From Whitmania pigra (lineage: Eukaryota; Annelida; Clitellata; Hirudinida; Haemopidae), in NCBI GenBank assembly GCA_021613335.1, contig JAJTWR010000356.1, positions 280,001 through 344,000 on the forward strand: a stretch of 64,000 nt of DNA, in the 5' to 3' direction. Below, in pieces: positions 1-15,600 of this stretch. The notes beneath the pieces were generated by a model. That model had not been told where the DNA came from. It ran no database searches and saw only the letters and a list, made by a program, of their open reading frames with translations. The position numbers and the translations under genes are program-made. The number at the start of each line of letters is the position of its first letter. Within the stretch, counting starts at the first letter, position 1.

Positions 1-1049
1 ATTTGAAGTATTAATAATCTCATGGTAATATCTTTAATAATCTGATTAATCTTTTTGTTAGAGCTCTTAGGAAGCCTCAGCTTTAGAAATGATGGCATTT
101 TTACGAATAAATATATTTTATTCAATTGCAAAACAAACGAGAAATTAAATATAAAATAATTAATTAACGAATGTCGATTTAAATGCTTTAATAGTCAACA
201 AAGTCGACAGAGAGCAAGAAGATAAATAATAAAAAATAAAAAATTATTTAATGAGTAATTCAAACAATTTATTTAATTAATTAACTAGACCACAATCTTT
301 CGACGGTAGAATGGTCGAATGCTAATATCCAAGTGAAAGCATTTTTAACATTTTGGTCACTTTTATTTCATTTTGTGTTTTTTGATTTCTCAATAAATTT
401 CCATTACCACGCATGTCAGCTCGTTCATTTACAGTCGCGTTGTCCATTATTCCATTTGCGTCATCAATTTACAGCCACCAGGAGCAGGATCCACGAGATG
501 GGAACAAGTGCGCGGAATTATAATCCTGTGATACCTATCTCGCAATTTATGAGACTTGCTGTAGGAGTGGAAATAATAATAATAGCGGATTTGTGAACTT
601 AATTAGAATTAAAATTAAATTTAAAGAAAGTTTTTTGTTTAGTTATTCTACAAGCGCTTTAGGGAATGGTCGATTAAATGGTTTAAATATAAACTATTTT
701 TATTGATTATCAACAATAATTTTTTTAATTAATTGTTATTTATTTTAATTTTATTTATTTTATTTCATGATGATTTTAATGATTTAAAATAAAAATCATT
801 AATTTATTAATATCACCACTATCATTATTATCAATATGATTACCGATATTACTATTATTAGCATTATTACACATTTAGTCTCATGCAAATGGCGCCATGA
901 GAGTGAAGGCAGACATATCTCTCGACTCCAAAGTGACTGACATTAATTAATTTCAATAAATTTTGAATTAACAAGGAATTGTTTAAATATTCATAAATGT
1001 ATACTGTGAAATGAATATTATTTCTAAAAATTTGCATATCCACCCTCAG
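1..1049. other. AT-rich non-coding sequence upstream of the first visible exon
   Basis: I see no convincing exon here. The stretch is AT-rich with short ATT runs near 800-870. Signal peptide and earlier exons of the membrane-lectin gene must lie to the left of the window or be too short to recognise. The acceptor of the first recognisable exon closes the stretch at 1048-1049. Confidence 0.5.
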
Positions 1050-3517
1050 AGAACCTCTACTCTGTGGACACGTGCAACATGGAGATAGTGAATCTGACAT
1101 GCCCCCTAGATGTCATTACCTCTGAACCCAGGGTCATCCTCGTCAGGGAAGCCAAATACGGTCGCATGAAACTAGGGAGGTGCGTCCAACGCGACCTTGG
1201 TTACCTTGGTTGCAGTGACGACGCCACTCGCATTTTAGACTCCAGGTGATTCATTTGTTCATATTAATTATTATTATTATTAGGTGTGCGAACGATTAAA
1301 ATTTTCTTGATCGATTAATCGTAAAATTTTTTTGATCGAATTAATCCATTAAATTGGATTAAAGTATAAAGCACATATATTTCAACTATTTGTAGCTGAT
1401 CTTGTTGCATCGTAACTATGCATTCACACAACCATATGACCTCAGTTAACTGAAACAATCAATGGCTTAACTTCACAAACACATTGTAAATTCGTTTATC
1501 AGCTTAAAAACTTTGAAAAAAAAACACTGAGAATCAATCAGCCACTTTATTTAAGGTATCACTTTAGACAGTCACGTAAACTGGGTAAAGATTACATTTC
1601 GTGGAAGGAGGCATAATCGCATTTTATTGATGATGTAGAACTGAAAAGTATTTCGCACGGAACAGATGTTGCTGCTACACAAAGAATTGTCTGCACAGGG
1701 CAGGAAAACGATGGTTATTAAGTATTATCCTCTGTTTACAGAATCCTCTGTTTCTGGAATTTTGCCAAAAGAGGTGATGAGTCGGCTGTCTTCAAACCTG
1801 CTAATATGCTAAGTTGAAGACAATGTGCGGTACATGGTATGTGGCCATAATCAGTTTGTCCGATTGCAGCAACCATGTTGTCTATGACGACACAGCATAT
1901 GTTATCGGCGATGTTCCATATTGCAAGAAACTCCTCGAAGAAACTGGCAACATTTTTAGCAATGTGTCGTTCAATGTTCGTCAACAATGCTACCGGTTTC
2001 AGTTTACAGTTAAGAACCAAAACAGTGTTCCGTTATATCACAGCAGTGATGGGTAAAATCACGTTCAGAGTGATTTGAAATCAAAATCAGGTTTAAGAAC
2101 GTGATTTCATCTTAAAGTCAGGTTCACTTATTGAGGTATTTTAAAAATCATCAAAATCAAATCACTTTGACCAAAAAGTGACCACAGTAAGATGCGTTGC
2201 CGTTGGAAGTCCAAAAATCAGTAGTGACGTCAATGCTTTATATAATTCCACAACAATTTTTATGCTCTGCCAACTTCTCTTTGTACATCTCAACAATGAC
2301 ACTGTCGGTTATACGTCGACTGGTAAAGTGATAGGTCACGTTTTGAAAGCTGTTCTCAGCACTGTTCGCATTCCGTCAACAATCTTCCACAATTCAAGTA
2401 GGAAGTCCTGAACTGGCGATCCAGTGAGCTAAAGAATGTTTTTCAAGTCTGCAGAAAGTTTGTCGCTTAAAACCTTCTTACTCTGATACAAGAGATTCTT
2501 TCTTGATAATGCTTCAGAATTCTTTTGAAGGTCACTGCCTTCAACGTCTTTGCATTTGAGAGGATGATTGTTCCGAAGATGATGCGTGAGCGACCTATTT
2601 GAACTGCAGAAAGTAAATTGTTTACTGCAAACAGGCAGTGAACGCAGTGAACTTTGTCGCCAGCGGACACTTTTCCAAGAACATTTAGTTTGCAAAATAA
2701 ATGCTTGCTCAAAAATACCGACTAATCGATTAAAGAAATGTTAACGGTTAAAATATTTATCGATTAATCGTCGAATTAAATTTGCAGCCCTAATTATTAT
2801 TGTTATTATTATTATTGATATTATTATTAATAATATTATTATTATTATTATTGTTAGTATTAATATTATTATTATTATTTTTGTTACTTCATGCCGAACT
2901 CTAAAAACCGCCAAATTGTTGTTAGCACTTGACATAATTTTATTAATAAATATTAGTCGAGACTAAATATTTATTATTATTATTACGTTTATAATAATTT
3001 TCCAATCGAAATAAAGAACAAAAGCCTGACGATTCTCCGCAATCAAAAAAGTCAAGGTATTGTTTGAAAAGAATATACATGAAAAGAATAAATTATATCA
3101 CTATTACTATTGCATTATTATGACGCATTAATAATTTTTTTTAGATAAATTACAACTATATAGAAATATAAGATTTATAGATATTAATAATAATTATTAT
3201 GTTGTAATTATATTATTAACGATAATGGTTTTACAGGAAAAATAAATGCCATCGTTTTATTATAGTCACATTATAGTTCACCTGATATTAATCATAAAAT
3301 ATATGATTATAATTAATCAAATTGCAATCACAGGTGTTCAGGACGAGGTGAGTGCCTGTTCTCCCTACCCGACCCTCAACTTCACAGCCTCAAGTCCTGC
3401 CCTAAAGACGTAACACCCTATCTACACGTTCAGTTCACCTGTTTATCAGGTGATTGGGAAATTTCAATGATTCTAATAATATCTTCCGTGATGATGATGA
3501 TGATGATGATGTTGATG

Positions 3518-3548
<31 letters not shown>

Positions 3549-3801
3549 CGGTGATGATTATGATGACATGTAATAATAATGTTCGAAGCACTTGTTCGTT
3601 TGGGAATTCCTTCAATGATGAACCCAATTGGAGTGGAAAATGTGGAATTTACGAGTGAGGATGATTGTGCTCAGTGGATGTTGTGACGATGTTAATTTCT
3701 TTATGGCCATTCGTAACATTTATGTCCAGTCCTTATTAAAATTTGATGGACTTTTTTTCACGATCTCTGTAACCAAGATGAATAATAAATAACAATGAAA
3801 T

Positions 3802-3845
<44 letters not shown>

Positions 3846-6800
3846 ATAATAATTTTTCTTGCACATACTTTGCTACACTTTCCTCCTGGTCGTCTCGTCA
3901 CGTCATCTCATGACTTGAACGTCAAAGTAGACGCTCCTCGCACAAAGCTTCGTCGACGATGATAGGATATAAAAAAAAATACTAATTGAGGTGTCCAAAA
4001 CTTTTTCGCTCGACCACAACCACATTTGTGTCGTAAATACCATATTCGGTAGTAAACATCTCTGGAGAATTTTCCATTTGACAGCTTGGCGTCTTTCCAT
4101 CGAGTCGCGGATTCAATAGCGTAATACCTTTCCCCTTTCTCCGTTTCCAGCTCCTAATGCCGCTCTGACACACTCATAATAGCTCAGATGGCGGGCATTT
4201 ATGTAGCGCAGTCTGTCGGTACTTGGTGATTGTTTAAGGTCGAAAGAATCGCGTAAAAAGAACGTTTATTCTGTCCACATTGGCTCGTAAAACATCGTTA
4301 ATGCTGCCTTCCCAGCCTGGCGCTGAGTAAGCGAAAGTGCTAAGATTAGTTAGGCCCGTCTTCGCGGTGTTGGATCAGAGCTTTATTCTCATTCTCTTCC
4401 TCCGTTCGCTGACGATTCCCTCTTCTCTCGGTTCGACGTCTCTCAGTCATTTGTTGTTTTGAGGCTGTTGTTGTTGTTGTTTTGTTGAAAGATGTTGTTG
4501 TTGTTGATGTTGTTTTTGTTGTTGTCGCTGCTGACATCGCCATTTGTGACTGTTACAATTGTTGCTGATGTTATTGTTTGCTGCAATTGCTCTTGTCAAG
4601 TTGATGACTGCTTGACGGCTGAATGTCGAAAAAAATTCATTTTGATTGTTACTTAAATAGAATTTAAATAAATAAACTTTAAAGTTTCATCAATGTGATT
4701 CATTCATTCATTCATTCATTCATTCATTCATTCATTCATTCATTCATTCATCATTCATTCATTCATTCGTTCATTTATTTATTTATTCATTCATTCATTC
4801 ATTCATTCATTCATTCATTCATTCATTCATTTATTTATTCATTCATTCATTCATTCATTCATTCGTCGTCAGTTATTCCTCGGAAGTCGTCCAATTGTTT
4901 CACAGCGGAAAGCATCAACGTTTCCAAGGAAAGTCGCTATTTGTCCAATTACGTGGCTGGTTCAGGTGGAGAAATTCACATTCACACAATCAACAACAAC
5001 AACAACAATCGAAGGTGAGCAACAATATAAGCTGGTCGATACTGATGCAATTTATAGATTGTATCTCAGTATTATCAGTTTTTAATCTCCCTCTGTCGAT
5101 GTTGTAAGTGCGTGTGGAGCAATTGATTCAATTTTTGGCGCAACAATTCCTTTATTTATTAATATTACCATTAAATATTAATCACGATTAATCATAGTTA
5201 AGTATTGAACGAAGTTACTATTAATTTAATATTGATGCGATTAAGTATCTTTATTCTCGTTTAGAAGAATTTCAGACCTCTGAATTTTTAATATTTCCAG
5301 CAAGCGTTGCGGAAAATTAAATTTAGTTTTTACGCCGAGTGATGACCGATTTCTTGAATTTTTTGTTACTCAGGGAGAACAAAGCAGAAGATGATCAGAA
5401 ATGCTACTTCGTCGTTGAGGCTGACCCAGGACAACAAATCAACATCACTCTTTTCAACTTCATCGATACGCAAGAATTCTCGCACAAGTCAAATTCGAGT
5501 CAAACTTCAAACCATGAGATTCAGCCTCCTGTGTTTTCGTATTCTCCGAACTACCAGGACATTCGGGGTCTCTCTGCCCTCACGGCGTCAGGAAATTCCA
5601 AAGGTCGCCTGGCAAGGAGAGTTCTGGTGAATGATCGCAGCATGGAAGAAAGAAAAGTTGAAAGAGAAGAAAAAGATGAAGAGGAGGAGGAGGAGGAAGA
5701 AGATGACAGCGTGTCCTACGACACAAAATCACATCAGGACAATTCGACGAGGATCCCGCCAAAATCAAAACCCAATCCAGCGAAAGTAAAATCAAACAAC
5801 GAAGAAAACAGCAGACCAAATCAACCTCCTCGGACCATGGCTCAGGTGGGTTCGTACCCCCACAACAAACCCAACAACAACAATAATCATCATCATCACA
5901 ACAAACCCAACAACAACAACAATAACAATCATCATCACCATCTCCAGAAGGCGAGGATTTGCATCGAAGTCGCTTACGCGAGAGAGCTCCAGGCAGATAA
6001 AATCTCCAGCAATTCCAGGAGCAGAAGAAACGTGACTATGGAAGAAGCTCAGCTCGTCGAGATCGACCCTTGCAACCGAACGATTGAAACACGGTCCTCG
6101 GGGTACTGTGTCGACGAAAGCGGTTTCCACGCTTCCAATATTTCGCACCACCCACCCAGACTTGGAATTAAGAGAAGGCGCAGAAGTGCGGAAAGAAAAT
6201 CCATTTCCATTTGCGAAGATGACCCGCGGATTTTCCACGTTTTCCTGTCGAGCGGAAGCAGGATCGCCGTTGAACTGCGGAACCAGCCGCAGCTCGTGAG
6301 GGGCAGACAGGGAACTTTCATATTGAAATTTGAAGGTCTGATTGATTATTTTATTAATTTTTAATTTTTAATTTTCAGTTGTTATATTTTAGTTTTGTGC
6401 TAATTTCGTTTTTTTTGTTCTGAGATTAGGAAACAGTTTGATGGGTGCTCTTAATATGAGATTAAAATTAAGAATAATATTGAATAAGATTTGTACTGTC
6501 CAAAATAAATTAATACCTTGAATTAATTTATTATTTTAAGTTTTTATTATTAATTTAAATATAAATTGAATTATCAAAACATCGGTGATGATGATAATTC
6601 TAGGAATTTGAAACCTTTAAATCGTGAGTAATTAAATGGAATTAAGGGTTTTATTTTCAACAAACTTAAAATTATGTTTGATGACGTTTAAAAATTAGAC
6701 AGCTTATTTTTGATCAAAATTTATTTATCATGGAAACACATTTATTTGAAATTTTATTTTATTTATTTATTAAAATTATTTATTTATTTATTTAAGAAGA

Positions 6801-7359
6801 AAGATGGTCAAAGATAAGAACAACTGCCATTTAATTTTCTTTTTTCTAAAACAAAAATATTACAAATTATTTTCTGAATTCAAAAAAAAAACAACAATAA
6901 ATAATCGAGAAAAAAACATACCGAGCTTCAGCCAATCGGAAGAAGGGTGTTAGACAAACCATCCAATCAAATTCCTTCTTTTCAGCACTCCCTGACAATT
7001 GTATCTATCATCATCATCGTCACCGTTATAGTCGTCATCATCATCATCACCACCATAACCATCATCATCATCACCACCACAACCATCATCATCAAGAACC
7101 CCTTGAAGTTCTCATTCATTGCATAAACTGTCAACTGGAAAAGGCAATAATTTTAAACCTCCCTCCTTAGGTACGTGCGTGGATTTAAAAGATTCCCGTG
7201 TTCAGTAATTAATCATTTCGTCGGGAATTATTATTTCACTAGTTTCACTTTCCTTCTCTTTTCCGTCCGTTGTTCTCTGCTGCTTGTTATTTCCTGCTTG
7301 CCTGTTCTTTACTACTTTAAAAATTGCTTTTGTCGATGATGATAATGATATTGATGATG

Positions 7360-7405
<46 letters not shown>

Positions 7406-10400
7406 TAATAATAATAATAATAAATTATTATATTTATAGTAATAATTACAAGGCACGAGTAATGGTTATTAAATTGATATTAATAATCGTAAATTCATTA
7501 TCTGCTAATTGTTCGTGATTGGTTTAAATCAATCTCCCGGTGATGTTAATGGAACAAGTATTGATTTTTCAAAACCCGCAATTAAATTGCAATTAAATTG
7601 CAATTAAATTGCAATTAATTCCATTATTTCCTTAAAAACCAATTCGTGCGAAAAAAATGTTCACTTTGAATTGAAAAAGTGATTTATTTCTTGTTCAAAA
7701 ACAATTTTATAGTTCGATTATTTTTTTAACCTTTTATTTTGGCGCCAAAAAATCAGTCGTTGGTAAGCAAACTATTCCTTAATACAAGTTTGCTTTCCGT
7801 GCGTCCACGCGAAAAGCTTCATTTGTCTGTGTTTGTTTTGTTGGAGAAGAAAATTACTTTTCATAAGCAGTGATTACATAATAAATTATTTCGATGTAAT
7901 TAATTAAATTCTTTATTTAATTGTTGAATATGAATTATTATTTTATTAAATATGAATTAAATAATTGCATTACAAACTTAATTTCAGAGCGTGAATTTGG
8001 TTTCATTTTGCTTTGTGATTTATTTATTTATTTTATTCAAACTTCATTTACTCCAAAATGATACCGAGATAGTAACACTTTTAAATTAAATCAATAAATA
8101 AATAAAATAAATCAATATAATCCTTAAATCAAAATAATTTTGTGAACCTAATTCTTAACATTTTGCATTATAGGTATTACCTACAACATGTTAACAATGT
8201 TAATAGATACTTGATTTAAAAAAATTATTGATAAGATATGAAAATAGTTTAGTTTGCGCAAATAATTATGAAATATTTCATAAGGATACCTGTAAAGAGA
8301 ATACATTACGTATTACGTAATACATGAATATATTACATAGTACATAACACAGGATTACATTATACATTATATTACATTTATTACACCACAAATAAATTAC
8401 TACATTTTAAATGTTTAATATAAGAATATTTCCCACCATTCGTCTGTACGGTGCGATATGGAATAAAAATAATCTTCTGACAGGGGATTTGTTGAAGTTT
8501 TCAATGGAAAACCTGTTTTATTGTCTGTGAGATCATTTTACAACCTGAACTTTGCATGCTGAGTTGATGAGGATGATGATGATTATGATGATGTAATTCA
8601 TGTAATTGGAGATGGACATGAAAAAGATTGCTTAATGTCGAAGTTGTTAGCAAAATCCACGTGATGGATATTGAAATGCCAGCAATTTGGAATTTATCGA
8701 CTTGAATTCTTGCATGATCTGTCGCCATTTTCTATGGAATGATAATGATGACGATGATGATGATGATGATGTCTGGAAGATGAAGAAAATACTATTATGC
8801 TTTGTTTTGCTTAGTTGTAATGATATTTATATTGTTTGTATTTTTGCATTGTTTCTTTGTATTTATTATGTCTTTATCTGGTTAATGTTAATGACATTTA
8901 TTGTCTTGTTTATCTGTATTACAAAAATCTCGTACCTTTGTTTAATTTATTTTTATAAATACGAAAAACTATATAATGCGATTGTGATGACTTTAAAATG
9001 AGAAACAACAGAACTCAAACAGACAAAAGTTCTTACCCGACAACATTCCTGACTTAATAAATTAATAATTTACTGAATATTACGAAATATTTTCAACGAA
9101 TTACCTCAGAAAAACTGCATTGCATTAATTCACGTGCAATTCGTGTGAACCTTAAGTTGCCACTTAAAGTTGATGGAAGTTGATGCTCTTTCAACGAGGC
9201 TGGAAAGACCATCCATCACTCTCCTATCGCCCTTTCCATTTCAGTGAGAGGTACAGCGGGTCGTGTCTGGATGTAATAATTCCATGAGAATGAAACACCT
9301 TTTACGCTTTTATCATCGAGTCTCGCAAAATCTAAAATCTTATTAACTGTAGTACAGTAGCCACTCTGTAACTCTAAGTTATTTATCACTGCGTTTATTT
9401 TAATCTTTAATTTATAGCTTATAAATATTTATATACTTTATTTGAATGTATTTTACTTTGTTTTTTTTTATTGAATATTTTAATAAATGCGTAAAAATAG
9501 TGAAAAGATTCTTAAATCAAAATATCAAAGAATCAAAACGACGTAATAAGGATTTTGCTTTTTATTTAATGAGAATTTCTTAGAAAATTTTTGGGACACG
9601 CATATCTCTGAAAAATGACGTCACGAACGCATTTCATGACGTCATCAAAATTTAAATTTTCATCATCCAATCACAGGAGCTTTTATTGAATTCTCGGAGT
9701 GCTTCAAAATATTATCATCATCTCAAATTCAATTTCAAATACTTTAATACGTTTTCTAAAATTAGAATTTTTTTTTTATAAAGCTTATTATTATCCGAGT
9801 ATTAAGAGACAAAATTTTAATTTTGAATCATCATTGTGATTACGAAACGACACCAATAACCCGTCAACGTCGCTCGTCTAAAACAACTTAAGTAGGAACA
9901 TCTGCTTATCGGACTTATTGGACAGATATGCTTTAAAAATGTAACATCTCCGAGCCGTAATTAGAGGAATAACTATGGGAGTCTTAATCAAGTTTAGGCA
10001 GAGTATTTAAAACAATTTTCTGCTTTCTACTGAATAAAATACAATTTTCTGCTTTCTACTGAATAAAATATGAAGGCAGAATGGGATCAGACGTTGCTAA
10101 TCTTGCTAATTTCACTTCTCCTCATGCGGACACCCCATGGCCTCTCGCTGACGTCCAAAAGTAGCAGATGGGTGGAGTGTGGGTAGAAAGAGGAGGGGCT
10201 GGGTAGGATGAGTAGAGAGTGGGTAGGATGGGTAGAGAGTGGGTAGAATGGTGAGGGGCTGGGTAGGATGGGTAGAGATTGGGTAGGATGGGCGGAGTGT
10301 GGGTAGAATGGTGAGGGGCTGGGTAGGATGAGTAGAGAGTGGGTAGGATGGGTAGAGAGTGGGTAGGATGGGGGAAATATCTTTAAAGATTGGCTTTTAA

Positions 10401-12623
10401 ATTATTTAAGCATGTTATCTTCCTTAATGTTGATGAGGACAGTTTTTTTGTATTCTTCTTAGCTTTAGGCTGGATTTGAATTCTAACGAATAAAGATTAA
10501 AAATTAAACGACTGTTTGTATTATCTAATTATTTTGCTTTATTTATAATTATTAACAATTATTAATATTTAAAACTAGTAGCAATTATATATAAATATTT
10601 AGTAACAATTATTATTACTAAAAACGGTAATCATTATTTACACTCATTATGTATGTAATAATTAGGTATTTATTTATTTTTTCGTATTAATCAATTTAAA
10701 TTTTCAACAATCCGAACAGCGTGATTATTCGAGTCGATAGCATTAGCAATTGGATACATTTCAACTCAACTTTTTAGTTTGTAAATAAAAACAATACATA
10801 GCAGAAATAAACTACAAAATGTTTTCAACTCAAAATAAATAACAAAATATAGCAGAAATAAACTAAAAAATCTTTTTGATGGTCAAAGATGAATCAAAGA
10901 ATCAGTCACTGTCCCGTCTCCTTCCATCCAATTGCAACGTTCTTTGATCATTTCCATTAGAAAAGGACGGCTACCAGCAAATGGACAAAGAATATTTTTA
11001 TATTCTCAGACTCAGTCACTTCTAGGCGATTTTCCTGTGTGACTCTCATGCAAGAACCACGCTGAGATGCAGGACTCATCAACGCGCGTGTCAGCGCAGA
11101 ATGCCGGAGGATGGAGGCGATTGCGGTCGTCGGTTTCACGGATGAGTGTCGCGTTGCAATATCTCCGCGAAGTTATTGCGCCGTGATTGGCGCCATTTTC
11201 AACCTGGTGGAACAGATAAAAAAGATTTTACCCCGGGAGGATGATGAGACACTGACCACGTCTGAAGTCGCAATTGGACGCAAACGACCATCAATTCGCT
11301 GCTATTTTCTCTGGAAATTACCGAGGAAAACAAGACTTAAAAGTGGAATCAATTTTATTACGGTGAAGTACAACAACAACGTTTTGAATAATAACAATAT
11401 TTTACACACGAGCGGAATTAGTTCTTGACAAAGAACCTTCGTTTGTATTTCAAGCGAATAAATATTTTAAGATGCAAAGATTTGAAGATTTACAAAAGAA
11501 ATGACAACATTTCAGGAACGGAAAAGTTGTAGAATGAGAATGCAGTGCAAGTAACACTCTCACCAGCAACATAAACATTCATCGAATCGTATTTTTCCCC
11601 GGGTCCTCGGGTCTCCGGGTCTCTCTCTTGTATCTTTTATGTGGCGCTAAGATTTTCTCTTTATCGTAACGATGTACTTTACATCAATTCAGGAGTTCTC
11701 CTCTCGGAAGTAAGAAGGCGGGCCGGGTGGGTGGCCGTACGCTGCACAGACACACGATGCCGTGTCCCCTTCTCCGTGGATGGAATTAATGACGTCACGA
11801 TTCCGGCTTAACAATGAGAATCCGTGCTGATTTATGCAATCGACTCCGTTTCCTGGCTAATCACCTTTGAGTGCAAGAACTAGGATGAACATTCATTCAA
11901 CACTCCGAAACAGATCGCACGACTGAGAGTCGGCAACAGATGCGCACAGACACATGCACACGTACGAGGATGCATAAACACACACACACACACACACACA
12001 CACATGCACACACACTGTCACACATAAACGCACCGGTTGGAAACGTCTGGAGATGTTCACAAAAGCGGGGAGCACCTTCCGCCAGTGAATCACTTTAACA
12101 ACTCGCACCGGTCTAATAACTCCGCCGTGTAGAGGAGCTTTGTACGAGACTGCGCGTTACTCCCCCGGGCATCGCATTTCACGGTCACTATTTGACGATA
12201 ACGACATTAATAACAGCTTTGTATCAATCATACAAAATATTTTCAGGATTTCTCAGCTTTTTGTTTTTTTTTTTTGTGTGTGATTTATTAACTGCAAGGG
12301 TCTCCATCATGTCTTCACACATCGCAGAATGAAGCACCTTTCTGCTTCAACACTCTCGTGGACAAGACAACCTGGAAAACATAAATTATTCTTCTCTTGG
12401 GAGATTTTCCATGCCTCTGAGATCAAACCAAATCTTAGGAATTCTCGCGGCTTTTTCTTCTTTCCTTTGAGCTCAGGAGCAGTGAATCTTGAGTCGAACC
12501 GATGAATTTTCATTTCCTACTGGAGTGCTCAGTCATTTTTGTTCGCTTTGCTGCTAATTGTTGTTGCCAGGCAACGAATTGCCAAATTGTTAGCACTTTG
12601 TTGTTGTTGATGGCGTTGTTGTG

Positions 12624-12659
<36 letters not shown>

Positions 12660-15600
12660 GATGAGTGGTTTATGTTCTCGTTGAAAAACCATTTTGTTGT
12701 TGTTCTGCAACCACTTCTCAGAAAATAAAGTTAAATCCAATGCTTTTTATAGCGACCATAATTTTTAAAACACCTCTTGAAAGCAGTTGTAAAAACAACG
12801 CGTAAAAATTTATTTCAAGATTACTTTCTCAATCTGCTAAGCAAAGCAGGCTGTTCAAATCTTGAGATGATCGGTTTCAGACACGGATATAATTAGATTT
12901 TGAGTCAAGAAGGAACCTTTCTCGTCATCAAAAAGACGTCAAAGTGACCTTGGAAAATCCAGATTTGGAAATAAAAAATAAGAAAAATGTTTAAAATGAC
13001 AAATAAAGAAATACTTATTGATAATGAAAGGTTGTCATGGTAGATTTTAATTTGTTTTTTCATGATATTGCTCGAGGCTTTTCTCGAGTGGAATTTCAAA
13101 ATTTTTCTCGGAATCAATTGTTAATTTTATTTATTCATTTATTTATTTGTTTTTTTCGTATTTATTATTTAATTGAACTTTATTTAAAATAAATTACTTA
13201 TTTCCGTTTTCATCCTTTACTTGGATTGAAGGAATGTTATATTGGAATGTAAGGAATAATATATTATTATATAATATAATTAATTATTTATTATTATTAT
13301 AATTAAAATTATTACATAATTATTATAATTAACAACTCGCAACAAATCTTATATTATAATTTATTATTATTATTATTACTATTATTATTATTATAATATT
13401 TTAATTAATTATTATTATTATTATTATTGTTATTAATATTATTATTATTATTATTATATTATAATTAATTAATTTTATTCTTATTGTTATTATTATTACC
13501 GAGTAGGTTTCAATGTCCTCGTTTAGCAGACGAGCTATGCCGTAAAGCATCTTGAAATCCGGCTAATCAACGAGACAAATCCAATCCATTCTAATAAATG
13601 CCTTCCTTCCCGCGCAGTTGTGTCTCTTTTATCGGATTATCCGTCCATCTGACCTCTTCCCTGACCCCGAAATGACCCCGTGAACTCGTGCTTAACACTT
13701 GCATTAGTCACCTCTGGATCAGACAGTTTCCTATTCTAGTTTAGACGATTGTTCTGCTTAAGCCATGCAATTCATTTGTTTGTTTCTGCTAAGCAAGCAA
13801 TCAACAACAATTGTATTGTATCACACAAACATGTCTGCCCAATTGGGGCTGTGAACTCTGGGTTAATGTTTGTCGATTAATCTTCTGTCTTAATCGAGCC
13901 GTGAAAGAGCTGAATTGTTATGCAATAAAAAAGGATACTATTAAATTACTATTATTATTATTATTATTATTATTATTTATTATTATTATTGTTATTGTTA
14001 TTATTATTTTTTTAGTTATATTGCTGCTGCTAGACATATATATTTATAGTAGAAATTTAGGTTATCCTTGAAGATGAGCTTTGGTATGGCATTTATCAAT
14101 GATTCATTAAACAATGTAAGAAAATGTAAGTACTGTAATAATTTAATAAGGTTCACAATGTAAATACATAATGTTTAATAACATTATAATAATTATAATA
14201 ATATTTATTAAGGCGTATAATGGAAAAACAATCATATTTAATAAGATGCAACAATGCATGACACGTTGCCAAACATTTCAAAAACATACCAAAATTATGA
14301 CACCTACCTACTAACGTCATGCAAATGCACCATTTTTAGATTAAATACAATGATATACAACATGCAATTGTATTCTGTAATTGTAGCTGTCGGCTGCAAA
14401 CATCCACCCCCTGTACCAGGTGCCTGGTTTCACCGCCATGGAGATTCCCTATCAGTCACGTGCAACCACTCCTCTGACGTCACATATCACGTGACCTGCA
14501 AGAATGGAAAATGGTTCGGTCAGATGGGAAACTGCAGTCATAGCGGAAGTTGGTATTGATTTCGGTTTCGGTTTTGACTTTCGGTTTAAAAAAAACAATT
14601 AAAAAAACTATTAAAGAGTGATTTGATATTTCAGAATCCATTTTGAAGCTCAACCAAAAGTCAACGAAAGAAGATTATTTTCCTTTCGGTGGGTGGTCAG
14701 AGATATTTTTAGAAAATATTGTTGCGTGAATTAATAAACGAAAATAAAATAAAATAATATTAATTAACCAGTTAATAATAGCAATAAAAAATAAATCATT
14801 TAAAAACAAAAACTTTCAAAAACTCAACCGCCAAACGATGAAGACAATAGCAATGCTTCTAAAAACGAATGAAATCATCTCCGAGACGATGTTACGAATC
14901 ATTAGGCGGACAATCGTCATAAGTTACGTTTGAGAAACCGCGCTCAAATTATTCCACTTGTTTCGTTTTTATTACCAGAAAAAGAAAACTTTCTGCCAAC
15001 GAGGAAAATAAAAATCAGATTTTACGGCCCACACAAGTGGAACGTAAATGTATTTTTACTGTCGTCAAAATGAAAGAATTTTCAATTAAAAACTCATAAC
15101 TTAGAGTAATTACTGGCTGAACTATTTGTGCTTAATTGGTAGATGATTCGATAATTAGTATTAATTAGTAATTAGTAATTTATGTATTCAATAATAATAA
15201 CAAGAAGACACAAAAAATTTAATTATTTTACCAACATGTAGAGCATTTTTTAAATATCCATTTATTTAAGCATTCTTTTATTTATTATTTATTATTATTA
15301 TTGTTGCTATTAATGATATTATTAATTGTAATAATCAAATTAACGATTCAAGATTTGTTTACGTTACAACTAAAATCTGAATATTTAGTCATTGAAATAT
15401 TTATTAAATAATAATATATCTTTAATTTGACATTTCCAGGCATTTTAATCATGGTAGTTGTTGGAGTTGCAATTGGAATTGTTGTTGGAGGAATGTTCTT
15501 GTGTCTTGTCGTTGCTTGCACCAAGAAGTGAGTCATTAGTGAAAAAAAAATCAATAGTAATTGTTATTAGATAAAATTATTTAAATGCAGTTAGATAAAA

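Noticed and set aside
3430..3658. Met- and Ile-run ORFs on both strands
   Set aside because: Products of the GAT microsatellite next to the SUEL exon.
5792..6238. 148-codon minus-strand ORF
   Set aside because: Antisense shadow of the CUB-like exon of the SUEL gene, including its repeat stretch.
11111..11428. 105-codon plus-strand ORF in the large intron
   Set aside because: No recognisable domain, no good splice signals and a low-complexity Asn end; not enough support to call a gene.
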